Source of the DNA: Terebella lapidaria
Lineage: Eukaryota; Annelida; Polychaeta; Terebellida; Terebellidae
NCBI GenBank assembly: GCA_949152475.1
Contig: OX424564.1
Location: 744,001-808,000 of the forward strand
Length of the DNA stretch: 64,000 nucleotides
Direction: 5' to 3'
Shown: piece by piece, positions 34,790 to 45,080 of the stretch
Layout of the letters: each line of letters begins with the position of its first letter
Numbering within the stretch: position 1 is the stretch's first letter
Position numbers and translations under genes: made by a program
The notes under the pieces: generated by a model
The model's input: only the letters and a program-made list of their open reading frames with translations
The model's database searches: none
What the model was told of the DNA's origin: nothing

Positions 34790-34958
34790 TTTGTTTTTTG
34801 CCGAACACCACCATGAATCGACTGTGGCCAATTTCTTCTGAATTTCCATCCAATTTTCACCAATTTCATGTTTTTGGCACATACGTGTGCATAATAGAAA
34901 TTGCTCAACGTGCATGCATGACCACACATATAAATGGTCTTATTTTCGTTCTGCTGAT

Positions 34959-35078
34959 GTCTACGACCATACCATGTTGAAAGCACCAGTTCTCGTCTGA
35001 TCACTGAAGTTAAGCAACGTAGGGCCTGGTTAGTACTTTGATGGGTGACCGCCTGGGAATACCGGGTGTTGTATACTT
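34959..35078 (+). rRNA. 5S rRNA copy 15
   Basis: Full length; three changes ('accatgttg', 'gtactttgatg', 'gtatact'). Confidence 0.95.
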
Positions 35079-35247
35079 TTTGTTTTTTGCCGAACACCAC
35101 CATGAATCGACTGTGGCCAATTTCTTCTGAATTTCCATCCAATTTTCACCAATTTCATGTTTTTGGCACATACGTGTGCATAATAGAGATTACTCAACGT
35201 GCATGCATGACCACACATATAAATGGTCTTATTTTCGTTCTGCTGAT

Positions 35248-35367
35248 GTCTACGACCATACCACGTTGAAAGCACCAGTTCTCGTCTGATCACTGAAGTT
35301 AAGCAACGTAGGGCCTGGTTAGTACTTGGATGGGTGACCGCCTGAGAATACCGGGAGTTGTAGACTT
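35248..35367 (+). rRNA. 5S rRNA copy 16
   Basis: Full length; two changes ('cctgagaat' and 'cgggagttg'). Confidence 0.95.
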
Positions 35368-35536
35368 TTTGTTTTTTGCCGAACACCACCATGAATCGAC
35401 TGTGGCCAATTTCTTCTGAATTTCCATCCAATTTTCACCAATTTCATGTTTTTGGCACATACATGTGCATAATAGAGATTGCTCAACGTGCATGCATGAC
35501 CACACATATAAATGGTCTTATTTTCGTTCTGCTGAT

Positions 35537-35656
35537 GTCTACGACCATACCACGTTGAAAGCACCAGTTCTCGTCTGATCACTGAAGTTAAGCAACGTAG
35601 GGCCTGGTTAGTACTTGGATGGGTGACCGCCTGGGAATACCGGGTGTTGTAGACTT
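35537..35656 (+). rRNA. 5S rRNA copy 17
   Basis: Identical to the array consensus. Confidence 0.98.
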
Positions 35657-35825
35657 TTTGTTTTTTGCCGAACACCACCATGAATCGACTGTGGCCAATT
35701 TCTTCTGAATTTCCATCCAATTTTCACCAATTTCATGTTTTTGGCACATACGTGTGCATAATAGAGATTGCTCAACGTGCATGCATGACCACATATATAA
35801 ATGGTCTTATTTTCGTTCTGCTGAT

Positions 35826-35945
35826 GTCTACGACCATACCACGTTGAAAGCACCAGTTCTCGTCTGATCACTGAAGTTAAGCAACGTAGGGCCTGGTTAG
35901 TACTTGGATGGGTGACCGCCTGGGAATACCGGGTGTTGTAGACTT
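35826..35945 (+). rRNA. 5S rRNA copy 18
   Basis: Identical to the array consensus; the spacer before it has 'acatatataaatgg' in place of 'acacatataaatgg'. Confidence 0.98.
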
Positions 35946-36114
35946 TTTGTTTTTTGCCGAACACCACCATGAATCGACTGTGGCCAATTTCTTCTGAATT
36001 TCCATCCAATTTTCACCAATTTCATGTTTTTGGCACATACGTGTGCATAATAGAGATTGCTCAACGTGCATGCATGACCACACATATAAATGGTCTTATT
36101 TTCGTTCTGCTGAT

Positions 36115-36234
36115 GTCTACGACCATACCACGTTGAAAGCACCAGTTCTCGTCTGATCACTGAAGTTAAGCAACGTAGGGCCTGGTTAGTACTTGGATGG
36201 GTGACCGCCTGGGAATACCGGGTGTTGTAGACTT
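36115..36234 (+). rRNA. 5S rRNA copy 19
   Basis: Identical to the array consensus. Confidence 0.98.
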
Positions 36235-36403
36235 TTTGTTTTTTGCCGAACACCACCATGAATCGACTGTGGCCAATTTCTTCTGAATTTCCATCCAATT
36301 TTCACCAATTTCATGTTTTTGGCACATACGTGTGCATAATAGAGATTGCTCAACGTGCATGCATGACCACACATATAAATGGTCTTATTTTCGTTCTGCT
36401 GAT

Positions 36404-36523
36404 GTCTACGACTATACCACGTTGATAGCACCAGTTCTCGTCTGATCACTGAAGTTAAGCAACGTAGGGCCTGGTTAGTACTTGGATGGGTGACCACCTG
36501 GGAATACCGGGTGTTGTAGACTT
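36404..36523 (+). rRNA. 5S rRNA copy 20
   Basis: Full length; three changes ('acgactatacc', 'gttgatagc', 'gaccacctg'). Followed by a spacer shortened by 75 bp. Confidence 0.95.
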
Positions 36524-36617
36524 TTTGTTTTTTGCCGAACACCACCATGAATCGACTGTGGCCAATTTCTTCTGAATTTCCATCCAATTTTCACCAATTT
36601 CATTTCGATCTGCTGAT

Positions 36618-36737
36618 GTCTACGACCATACCACGTTGAAAGCACCAGTTCTCGTCTGATCACTGAAGTTAAGCAACGTAGGGCCTGGTTAGTACTTGGA
36701 TGGGTGACCGCCTGGGAATACCGGGTGTTGTAGACTT
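36618..36737 (+). rRNA. 5S rRNA copy 21
   Basis: The gene is consensus, but the shortened spacer before it lacks the TATAAAT motif that all other full-spacer copies carry 30 bp upstream. Confidence 0.97.
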
Positions 36738-36906
36738 TTTGTTTTTTGCCGAACACCACCATGAATCGACTGTGGCCAATTTCTTCTGAATTTCCATCCA
36801 ATTTTCACCAATTTCATGTTTTTGGCACATACGTGTGCATAATAGAGATTGCTCAACGTGCATGCATGACCACACATATAAATGGTCTTATTTTCGTTCT
36901 GCTGAT

Positions 36907-37026
36907 GTCTACGACCATACCACGTTGAAAGCACCAGTTCTCGTCTGATCACTGAAGTTAAGCAACGTAGGGCCTGGTTAGTACTTGGATGGGTGACCGC
37001 CTGGGAATACCGGGTGTTGTAGACTT
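36907..37026 (+). rRNA. 5S rRNA copy 22
   Basis: Identical to the array consensus. Confidence 0.98.
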
Positions 37027-37195
37027 TTTGTTTTTTGCCGAACACCACCATGAATCGACTGTGGCCGATTTCTTCTGAATTTCCATCCAATTTTCACCAA
37101 TTTCATGTTTTTGGCACATACGTGTGCATAATAGAGATTGCTCAACGTGCATGCATGACCACACATATAAATGGTCTTATTTTCGTTCTGCTGAT

Positions 37196-37296
37196 GTCTA
37201 CGACCATACCACGTTGAAAGCACCAGTTCTCGTCTGATCACTGAAGTTAAGCAACGTAGGGCCTGGTTAGTACTTGGATGGGTGACCGCCTGGGAA
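37196..37296 (+). pseudogene. 5S rRNA copy 23, cut by the transposon
   Basis: The first 101 bases of 5S are consensus, ending in GACCGCCTGGGAA. The transposon follows and the last 19 bases (ATACC-helix 3' part) are missing, so no complete 5S RNA can be made. Boxes A and C remain. Confidence 0.95.
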
Positions 37297-37297
37297 A
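37291..37297 (+). other. Left target-site sequence of the transposon, TGGGAAA
   Basis: The seven bases before the element are TGGGAAA, within the 5S gene (consensus TGGGAAT; TGGGAAA exists in copy 10). The seven bases after each element copy are TGGGACC. The shared TGGGA and the 7-bp length suggest a target-site duplication with later changes, or a tandem junction formed at slightly different 5S sequences. Confidence 0.55.
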
Positions 37298-37326
37298 GGC
37301 GAATGACCCCCCAAAGTCCTTATCCT
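37298..37326 (+). repeat. Left terminal inverted repeat of the transposon
   Basis: Starts GGCGAATGACCCCCCAAAGT and ends CTTATCCT. It matches the inverse of the right end at about 20 of 28 positions with one gap. It also resembles the inverse of 5S bases 75-95 (GGCGGTCACCCATCCAAGT). Confidence 0.65.
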
Positions 37327-38979
37327 GGTTGAGGACGATCACTATTAACAGGTGGCGCCAGGGGCGAAAGGAATCAGAGAAATTGTGTGTTCTTTCATGA
37401 TCAAATTTTGAGAGTTGTGGATGTGATTTATGAACTTAGTTTGTTGGAATCATATTATATGTGTCTTTTTTTCAAGTATGCTTTCAAGCTATTTCGTATG
37501 CATTCTGCGACTTAAAATAGTATATAATATTTGCTGTTCAGTGCATATTCAAGTATATTTTCCCGATCGAATTAACTACATTCGATATGTTTGCCTCTAT
37601 AGTGCAGGAGTAAGAAACTAACATATTATCATAGCATGTGTGAATGTGTTTCTGAATAAAATGCAATGCATTCATAATTGTTTATTTGTTTCCATGAAAA
37701 TCACTGTAATATCTATATTGCAATCCGGTAATATCATCATGAACTGAACTGAATTGCACATTCACAACAATTGGCTAAAAAAGGTCAACTAAAATAAACA
37801 AATCAAGAGAATGGTGTAAAATGATAAATGTCAATAATTAACAATATAATATGTAAATAAAATAAAATGGTATGTAAACACAAACTAACCTCTCCAGTTC
37901 AAGGTAAAGAGATTCAAAGTATACCAGCAGAATCGGACAAAATACTCAACAATTATAAGTAAATGGTATGTAAACACAAGATTCAAAGTATACCGGTACA
38001 ATCGGACAAATTAATCATCAATTATAAGTGAATGGTATGTAAACACAAATCAAGTTCTCTTGACATTAACCGCAAAGTATCCCTGATAATACACATCTTT
38101 TCATGTACATTGTATAACACGTGAATATATCTGAAAGAATACTTTTGACATAATCTCAAAACAAATTGATATAATTTCACATTTGATATATATTCTCATA
38201 TCCATCAATTTGACATGAGAGCTAAATGCATTATATCAGTATACAAAATAATTCAACCGCAAAGGTTACAAACTGATCAATGCATGTTTACTTTTATGCC
38301 TCATGTGACAACTACATGCAATTTATAGTGTTATACCATCTACAAACCTATGTTAATGGAAAATTCATTGCACATGAATTAATTTGAACACAAAAACTTC
38401 ACTAACATATTCTCACCTGATAACATATGATCACATGCATTGAAAACTAATTGAAGCTGAAAGTCTTCCACAAAAAGGTCATGAACAAATCCATATGTGT
38501 ACACATGCACTACATGGACAAAATAAATGTGATAGACCATTTCTACTACATGGGTCTCCAAATAGCTCACTGAGCTGTGCATGAAACACTCATTGAATAC
38601 AAATTACTATTTTCATAGTATCTAGATCATTCAAAGAACTATCAAACTGCCTAGATCATTCAAGGAACTGATGAACAAATATGCAAAAATTCATTGAATA
38701 CAAATGAATTCAACCACCAATGATATTCCCTTTATCAGACAAAATATATTCGTTTCATAGTGTCATGTTTATCCATAGCACATGTTGGACCAGATGAAGC
38801 ATGGAACATTGATTGAATACATTGAGTTTACCACAAAAGTCAGAAACAGACATCTACATGTATACATGTCTTATCCCACAAAATACATGTGATAGATAGT
38901 GTCACAACTCTAGAAATATACACATTAAATTGGTTAAGAACAACACATACAAGTATGGTGACAATGCTAATCAAACACT
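37327..38979 (-). other. 3' flank of the transposase gene, copy A
   Basis: AT-rich, with only short frames. It holds a near-duplicate segment ('ggtatgtaaacacaa' at about 37870, 37966 and 38033, with 'attcaaagtatacc' between) and no recognisable second gene. The same sequence recurs in copies B and C. It is probably 3' UTR and element backbone. Confidence 0.65.
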
Positions 38980-40316
38980 CTATTCCCCTGTTCCCTTTTG
39001 ACGACTGAGTTCTGCATCCACGACTTCCTTGAAATGCTCGTAGCTATTGTAAATGTTTCCGAAGCCAGGCGTAAGAGATCTACCAGTAGTGGGGCAAAAG
39101 GTGAAAATTTTCTGATGGCTCCCCTCAGTTTTTGCTTTTGATGGGGTGTATCGTTTCCTGAGACCTCCACATTTGGCTACTTTGCAGGCAGCACAGGGTT
39201 TGGACGACTTGTCCGGAAGCACTCTCTTCAGTTGAGGGGTTGTAGGGGGCATAGTTGGAACGAAGCATGATCCTCCCTGTGGTGTGATTGCAGGCTGGAA
39301 CTTGATCGATGGAGCCTGTGGTTGCAAAGGAACTACCATCATGACTGGAGCACTCGAGGGCAGGGGATTGGTTGATCCTGAAGTGGATGGCTCTGGCTCC
39401 TCTACGTCCAGCCTCCGCTTCTCACGCTGTCTTTTCCCAGCAACATGAGGTATTGTATCATACTGAACCTGAAGACGGTCGGGTGGTGGCAAAACCTGGG
39501 GAAGTGTTGGAGCTTCTGCTATTTCCTCTTGAGAGATGACCTTACGATGCCTCGTCACCTTCGGCAGCACGGTGGCAGTCAGGTTAGCCTTCTTCTCCTC
39601 CTTCGCAATAAACATGCTGATGGACTTAGCATTGATGTTGGGCAAAGGGATACCTAGCTTGCACAGTTTAGGATCATCTTGGACACGGTGGAGAATCCTC
39701 TTGTACTGTGCCCGTATGTAAGTTGTGGCCTTCGAGGGTGACCTGGACATGTTGGCAGGAGGGCGATTGTTCAATATCTTGATAACCAGATAGAGAAGGC
39801 GAGACTCTTCGTTGATTTGCGCAGCCTGAGGATATCTCCTCCACCCAAACTTTGTTTTCTGTGCAGCGCTCTTTTGTGGAGAATCCGGACCAAGGCAGCG
39901 ACCAAACAAAGTGTAACCCCATTTTGATTCATACTGTCGCATGAAATTTTTGCTGGACTTGTCCACATCATGCAGGGCATCTGCAGCAGCAGAAATCTTC
40001 TCTCTCAGTGAGGGTGACACGATGTAGCGGTCAGTGTCATCTGATAGCTCTATGAGCAGGACCGCCAAGTTCTCTACTTCTGAAAATCCAGGCAGATGCA
40101 GGTGTCTGGGTGACATCAAAACATCCTCCAAGGCAGGACTGGTCTCCTCTGTCACATGCTCCAGTGATGTCAAGACAGCATGATCCTGGTTGATGGCATC
40201 CAGAGGACTGTCCTGATCTGGTGAGTCGCTTGCATCATTAATGTCAACACCTTCATCCTCATCCTCATCCTCTTCATCATCAGGTTCCTCCTGTTCTTGT
40301 GACTGTTCTTGATCAA
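38980..40316 (-). CDS. Transposase exon 10: acidic, Pro/Ser-rich tail with C-terminal Cys cluster
   Basis: Begins VDQEQSQEQEEPDDEEDEDE and passes through KRQREKRRLDVEEPEPSTS, a basic cluster that may be a nuclear signal. It ends with a CAACKVAKC zinc-knuckle-like cluster and FCPTTGRSL. An upstream in-frame Met exists before the acceptor, but splicing from exon 9 (GAGAAAG|gtatta to ccacag|TTGATC) gives the continuous frame. Confidence 0.75.
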
Positions 40317-43300
40317 CTGTGGTATAAGCAAAGTATTTCAAATTGTAACATTGTTGTGGCAAACAACAATCCATGATAAGTAATTATCACATGTTTTGCA
40401 TGATACTCTGAACATGTGACCTCACGTAGAAGTATTGAATATATATAGCTCTGGCAACGGATGACAAGTATCTAATACCTTTCTCGATGTAGTAGTTGCG
40501 GGGACTGAACTGTGTGGACTGGCAAAAAGCATATTCCACACCAAGGAGCTCCTCCTCATCTGGGTTGTCATAAGACTCAGGGTGTGGCAGGGGGGCAGAG
40601 AAGTTTGGCTCGAACAAATGCTCCTTCCCGAACAACACTTCTGCCTGCTGGTTGAGACGCTGGATCTGACGAGGATCAACGCAGGATGTAACCCTGCCAC
40701 GACCACCAGCAACTCGTAGCGATTCCATCCTCGCATTCCACTGCACAGCGAATGCGATGAGGTACACCTGGAATATACAGTATTTATATATGATAAAACT
40801 GAATATTTCACGGAAAATACAGTTATTTGTACAAAGTGCAAAATTTGCAACAATGTGGTAGATATCTCTGGGAAGTTTTGAATAATTTTGCATTTCTCCC
40901 AGTATTCAATACATAATTGTTACTCTGTCATATTGTCAATTGATATATGTAACAGCTCATAACTTCACTAGTTAACTAGGAATTTTTTGATTTTGATAGT
41001 ACCTGGAACTGCATAATGCCACATTTTTTTGATGGAACAGCATTGTACATGTGTGAGTGTAGGCCCTCCAATGAGTTGCTCCCTCTCCGGCACTTGTACT
41101 TGTTCAGGATGATGCCATTTAGATTGACCTCCTTCGTAGCGATGTACAGGGTAACACCGGGCGGGTCCTAGGAAGAAGATAACTCAGATGTATCCGAGGA
41201 AAAATACTTTTGTTGTTGTTTGGTATAAGGTGTGTTTCTACTGCTGCTTACCTGCATACAACTGAGATGTTTGCATGCTGTGGCCCAGTAAGTATCGACA
41301 GCTTCAGGTGATCTGAACAAGGGGATGCCATCAATGTCCAACCCAGCCGGCCCTTTGAACTCCTCCAGGATAGCTTCAACAGCACTAGCAGTTTCCTGAA
41401 AAAACCGCCAATAAATGTTCTTTTTTTATTTCAGAATAGATACTTCCAGTCAGCTCATATCACGATAGGAACTGAACTGACCTCGACCCCACGGGTAACA
41501 CGCCGGACATACGTCTTGACCTGGTATGGCTTCAGGAATGTGATCATTTCACCATCTGTGTACTGCGCATACAGTTCCGGTTTCCCCCGACGAACGGCTT
41601 CGGTGAGCTGTTGCATGTCTCTGCCATTGTAAGCCAGGACAGCTCCTGCCATGGCACTCATGAACAAGCCATACTTGGCATGGGTTTGCTTGATGATGAC
41701 AGTGTCCCATCGGTGCAACCAATGGCGGATATCCAATCGAACAACCATGCCTTCCTGGACCCATTCATCGAACAATCCTTCCAAATAGGAGCTCCCCCCA
41801 TCTCTGAAAAATGCAGAATTATCCCGTTTCTAAATATAACTTCAAACAAATCAAAAGGAACATACATTTGAAGAAACTCTTCAATCACATTCTACCTGCC
41901 ATTTACCTGCAACAGTTGCAATCTGTATACAGCACTTTTGGGGCACCCTGATTTGCACGCTGAAAGCGGGCAACAAGTCCACGGGCCAAACGCTTGTAGG
42001 ACTCTTCAGACTCAGACGCCACGACAACAGTTGTTAAGAACTGACCCCACTCGTTGAGAACACTTGTGATGTACTGCATCGTACCTTGTCCGTCACCTGA
42101 GATTTTCTTTAGGATCTGGAAAAATTATAATAGAGTTCTTATGAGTAATTGCGTTAAATAATTTCATTGTTTATAGATCAATCAAAACTTGAAAAAGTAG
42201 AATTTAATTGCTTGAAATATTAAACACCTGTTTTGTTCCATCTATGCAAAGGATCTCTCCTGTCATGCTGAGAATGGAAGCGCGATAATCTGGGAGCTTC
42301 TCCATCTCCATGATCATGTGGGCTCGGCGTAGCGTACGAGCTGATGGCAATGCAGTCTGGGCAATGGGAGGGGTGTATGTTCCAGCCGGCTTGATGAAGG
42401 ACAGGATCCCACGCTGAGCGCTGTTGTTGGCAGTGTGGGCTTCATACAACAAGGTTTGGTAGAGGTCCCGGCGCTCTGTGTACCACTCATCATGGCCCTG
42501 CTTTATCAGCCTCTGTACCTTGCTCATCGACACTGAATTGACTCTGTCATTCAAAAGAACAACTACGCTCTTGTCCACAGCTCGCTTTCCACACAGGACA
42601 ACAGGAAACATGTTGCGCACAGCGGGAGCGAGTATAGACAGAATCTTGGGACTTGTAGCCAACCAGATGTACTGTTGCTGTTCTTTTGCCCAGACGTCTG
42701 TGCCATCATCGATGTCGTCTGATGTGTTGTCTGCAGCCTGTCTCATCTTCATGCATGATGCACATGTGAGGCGTTCTGTTAGTAGTGTGTAATGATATTG
42801 AGTTCCACAAACCTGCCTTGCAAACGATGCATAGCCTTTCTTGTCCAAGTAACTACCAGAAGGGGCTGGACAGTTTGAGTTGGGACAACGGACCTTGGCC
42901 TCCATGACACCAACAGGACGCCAGAAGAAAACTGGTGTTGTGAAGAACCCCAACATGTTTGGGACTGATCCTCTGATGGTTGAAGGGACTGGAGGGGGAT
43001 TGAACTCCATTTTTGGCTTGAAGATTTTCCTTGCCACTGTTTGTCCTTTGCTGTTCTTGTATGGCCTTGCTGGCTGGAATAAACCATATTCCTCACTTTC
43101 CTTCAGCCATCTGATGTTGGGTGCAGCTATGCCTTGTGAATAGGATGGTGGCTCATCCCAAAACTTCTGCCATCCTTCAAGGACCATGGTCCCATCCACA
43201 CTTGATGACGTGGACGGTTCGACAGTGGAGGCAGATCTACAAAAGTTGGATTCACATAAGTATTTATCATATATCTATTCTATGTATTCCTTCATACCCA

Positions 43301-45080
43301 TCCATAGTTTTGTTTAGCCGGATGATAATTGAAACATAAAGTATCAACTTGAGTATTTACACTTTAGATAAAAACATTACACCACATGTAGTACACACCC
43401 ATGGCTTGAATGTTCAATGGCAGGTTCTCCGCTTGTAACTGTGGCTGGAATGAGATTTCCCAAAGTTGTCAGCTGGGTTGACACTGCCACTTCTGACTCA
43501 TCCAGGATTCCCTCTATTCATAAAAAATACCTCAATGCAATGAACATGTGACACAAAGAATTCAGGCAAAAAAAAAGCAACAAGAGAAATTCAGGCAAAG
43601 AATGTAAGATTTGAAATGCTTAAAATGGTGCATTTCTATTTTTTTTCATAATAAATACATTGTCGAAATATTCAGCAAAATTTAGCAAAAATTCTTTCAG
43701 AAAGACATGTCATTGGAGAATTAGCTGAGGGGCTGAGAATGATCACAGCAAGAATGTGCAGTGTGATGCCTTAAACATGTTTCACCACTCGAGGTCGTGT
43801 AAGAGGGGAAGTGCAAGGTCATCAAGAAATCAAGTATAAGGTGATATTTTGAAGCAGTGATAGGTTATCAAGCACAAGAAAATGAAGCCAATCAGTGCGG
43901 GTCCACTATTTCTATCTGTCACTGATAAGAAATTATATGTAGTTCAATATTCCTGGTGAAGTCAGTTATAAATTTTGACAATAATTTTCCCAAAATACAC
44001 AAAAAGAAACAGTGATATTATACTGAAAAAGCAATTATACCATCACCTAAGAAGAACATATATAAGCGCCAGAAAAAGCACCTTATTGACATCAAGTACA
44101 CACAAACAACAAATATTCTCACCATGACATGAATAGTATGTAGTGTGTAGGCTGAGAAAAAAAAGTATTTTATATTTTATCACATGTTATTTCACTATGA
44201 ATGTTGACATTATTCTTCTCCAAAAACCAATTTGAAATCAGTTTGTATGTTAAGTTCATATGCACCTGCAACACTCAGCAGTTCAGCATCCGCAACATAT
44301 CCAGCATCAATTTCACACTGAGCTGTTTTCTCTTCCAGCTTCTGTGAATATGGCAAAATAGTCAAAATGTAATATCAATGACATTTGTGCAACCTGTATT
44401 TCAGCAATCCTAATGACAAAGTAAGTGAGAACAAATACCAATTGTATTGATGTTGCTTCTATATTTAGAGCACAGTTTCATATGAGGAGAAAATGATTTC
44501 TTTTATTTAGAATATAATTTAGAACCAACCAATACAACAATTAAGCTCTCACCTTCAACCTTCTGTCTAGATGAACAGAGACAACAGGGAACTCTTTGAC
44601 AAGTTCCAATAGAGTCTCCTTCTGCCATCTGAGATGATCAATTTTCTCGCCTTTTTGACAGAATTCAGCAAGGAGCCACACTACCCAGCCCACATCATTT
44701 TCCAAAAGCCACTTGAAAGTTTGGCCTGCATATCGTCCAAACGTTATCATGAGCTCTAATTTCCAGAGATCATGTCCCACATTCTTAGCAGCTTTCTCAG
44801 CCGTGTTCCTGTTCATCCAAATTGGTTCAACCAGTATGTTGGGCGCTTTTGCAACATCTTTTGCAGCTTTGGTACTTGTTAGCTTTGCCTCATCAGGTCT
44901 GTAGAGTGGAATGACTGGATATCGATGTTGGTTTTGATGTTGCTCCAGATGCTGCTTCAGAGTAAAAGTTTTATCACAGATATCACATTTGAGGGCTTTG
45001 ATAGGAGAATGAGTTTTTAAGTGACGAGTCAGGTTCGACTTTTGGCTGAATGTTTTCTTGCATATACTACACTGGTGCAT
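38980..45080 (-). CDS. DDE-type transposase with zinc fingers, copy A (1,397 aa, 10 exons)
   Basis: Exons in order of translation: 44553-45080, 44266-44341, 43399-43513, 42228-43236, 41907-42115, 41482-41803, 41252-41395, 41003-41167, 40479-40767, 38980-40316. All nine introns have GT-AG ends and phases agree; the sum is 4,194 nt. Layout: two C2H2 fingers (C4-C7-H20-H24, C32-C35-H48-H52); a conserved FGRYAGQTFKWLLENDVGW block (114-132); a Cys-rich DUF6729-like domain with Cys357, 362, 383, 398 and 401; a catalytic core with candidate D572 (CIDGTK), D641 (YTDCNCC), D670 (RLDIRHW) and E835 (SNSLEG); an acidic Asp/Glu run after about 953; and a C-terminal Cys cluster (1327, 1330, 1335, 1360). 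It probably binds element ends and catalyses transposition. No breaks seen. Start chosen at the Met before finger 1; upstream is an acceptor-like site, so a 5' UTR exon is likely. Confidence 0.85.
41003..42115 (-). CDS. Transposase exons 5-8: RNase H-like catalytic core
   Basis: Exons 41907-42115, 41482-41803, 41252-41395 and 41003-41167 code for residues 577-856. They carry KKISGDGQGTMQYITSVLNE, KVLYTDCNCC (D641), RLDIRHWLHRW (D670, H673), TRGVEETASAVEAILEEF, DPPGVTLYIATKEVNLNGI and RRGSNSLEGLHSHM (E835). Spacing of about 69 residues and then 194 residues between candidate D, D and E, with a helical insert before E, fits the hAT/MuDR/P/Kolobok/Dada range of DDE enzymes. Which Asp is the second ligand is not settled. 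Confidence 0.7.
42228..43236 (-). CDS. Transposase exon 4: DUF6729-like Cys-rich domain leading to the first catalytic Asp
   Basis: 1,009 nt, residues about 240-576. It contains TPVFFWRPVGVMEAKVRCP, a C-x4-C ... C ... C-x2-C set, a long helical part (LYQTLLYEAHTANN) and ends ILCIDGTKQ with D572. The pattern FFWRP...CP..C and SMTG.IL.IDGTK follows the DUF6729 family. The start is an AG acceptor, not a methionine; an upstream GTG-like or internal Met start is not needed. Confidence 0.8.
44553..45080 (-). CDS. Transposase exon 1: two C2H2 zinc fingers and FGxxAGQTFxWLLEN block
   Basis: Codes for residues 1-176. Both fingers are C-x2-C-x12-H-x3-H, with a linker of seven residues (SPIKALK). The block around residues 113-132 resembles the N-terminal part of large DUF6729-type proteins known from fish genomes. 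The donor is AAG|gtgaga at 44552. The fingers are good candidates for recognising the element's ends or the 5S target. Confidence 0.85.

Larger units (their letters stand above)
30796..37297 (+). repeat. 5S rDNA tandem array, 23 gene copies, 289-bp unit
   Basis: Each unit is a 120-bp 5S rRNA gene plus a 169-bp spacer. Starts follow at 289-bp steps except for a 418-bp step (32519 to 32937), a 288-bp step (32937 to 33225) and a 214-bp step (36404 to 36618). The first copy lacks its 5' end at the border with the DIRS-like fossil, and the last is cut at the transposon. Spacers up to the ninth gene carry 'cgtac(t/g)gctg' before the gene, and later ones 'cgttctgctg' ('cgatctgctg' in the shortened spacer), so there are two sub-blocks. 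All genes are on the plus strand. Confidence 0.97.

Noticed and set aside
30835-37241. Repeated minus-strand frames of about 68 and 133 codons, and plus-strand frames of 60 codons, across the 5S region
   Set aside because: They are antisense or spacer readings of the 289-bp 5S unit and repeat only because the DNA repeats. No independent coding evidence.
30796-37297. Regular repeats resembling a CRISPR array
   Set aside because: The repeated part is a 5S rRNA gene with Pol III signals, the spacers are also repeated, and the DNA is eukaryotic.
39445-43339. Plus-strand frames of 60-104 codons within the transposon
   Set aside because: They are antisense to the well supported minus-strand exons and have no family resemblance.
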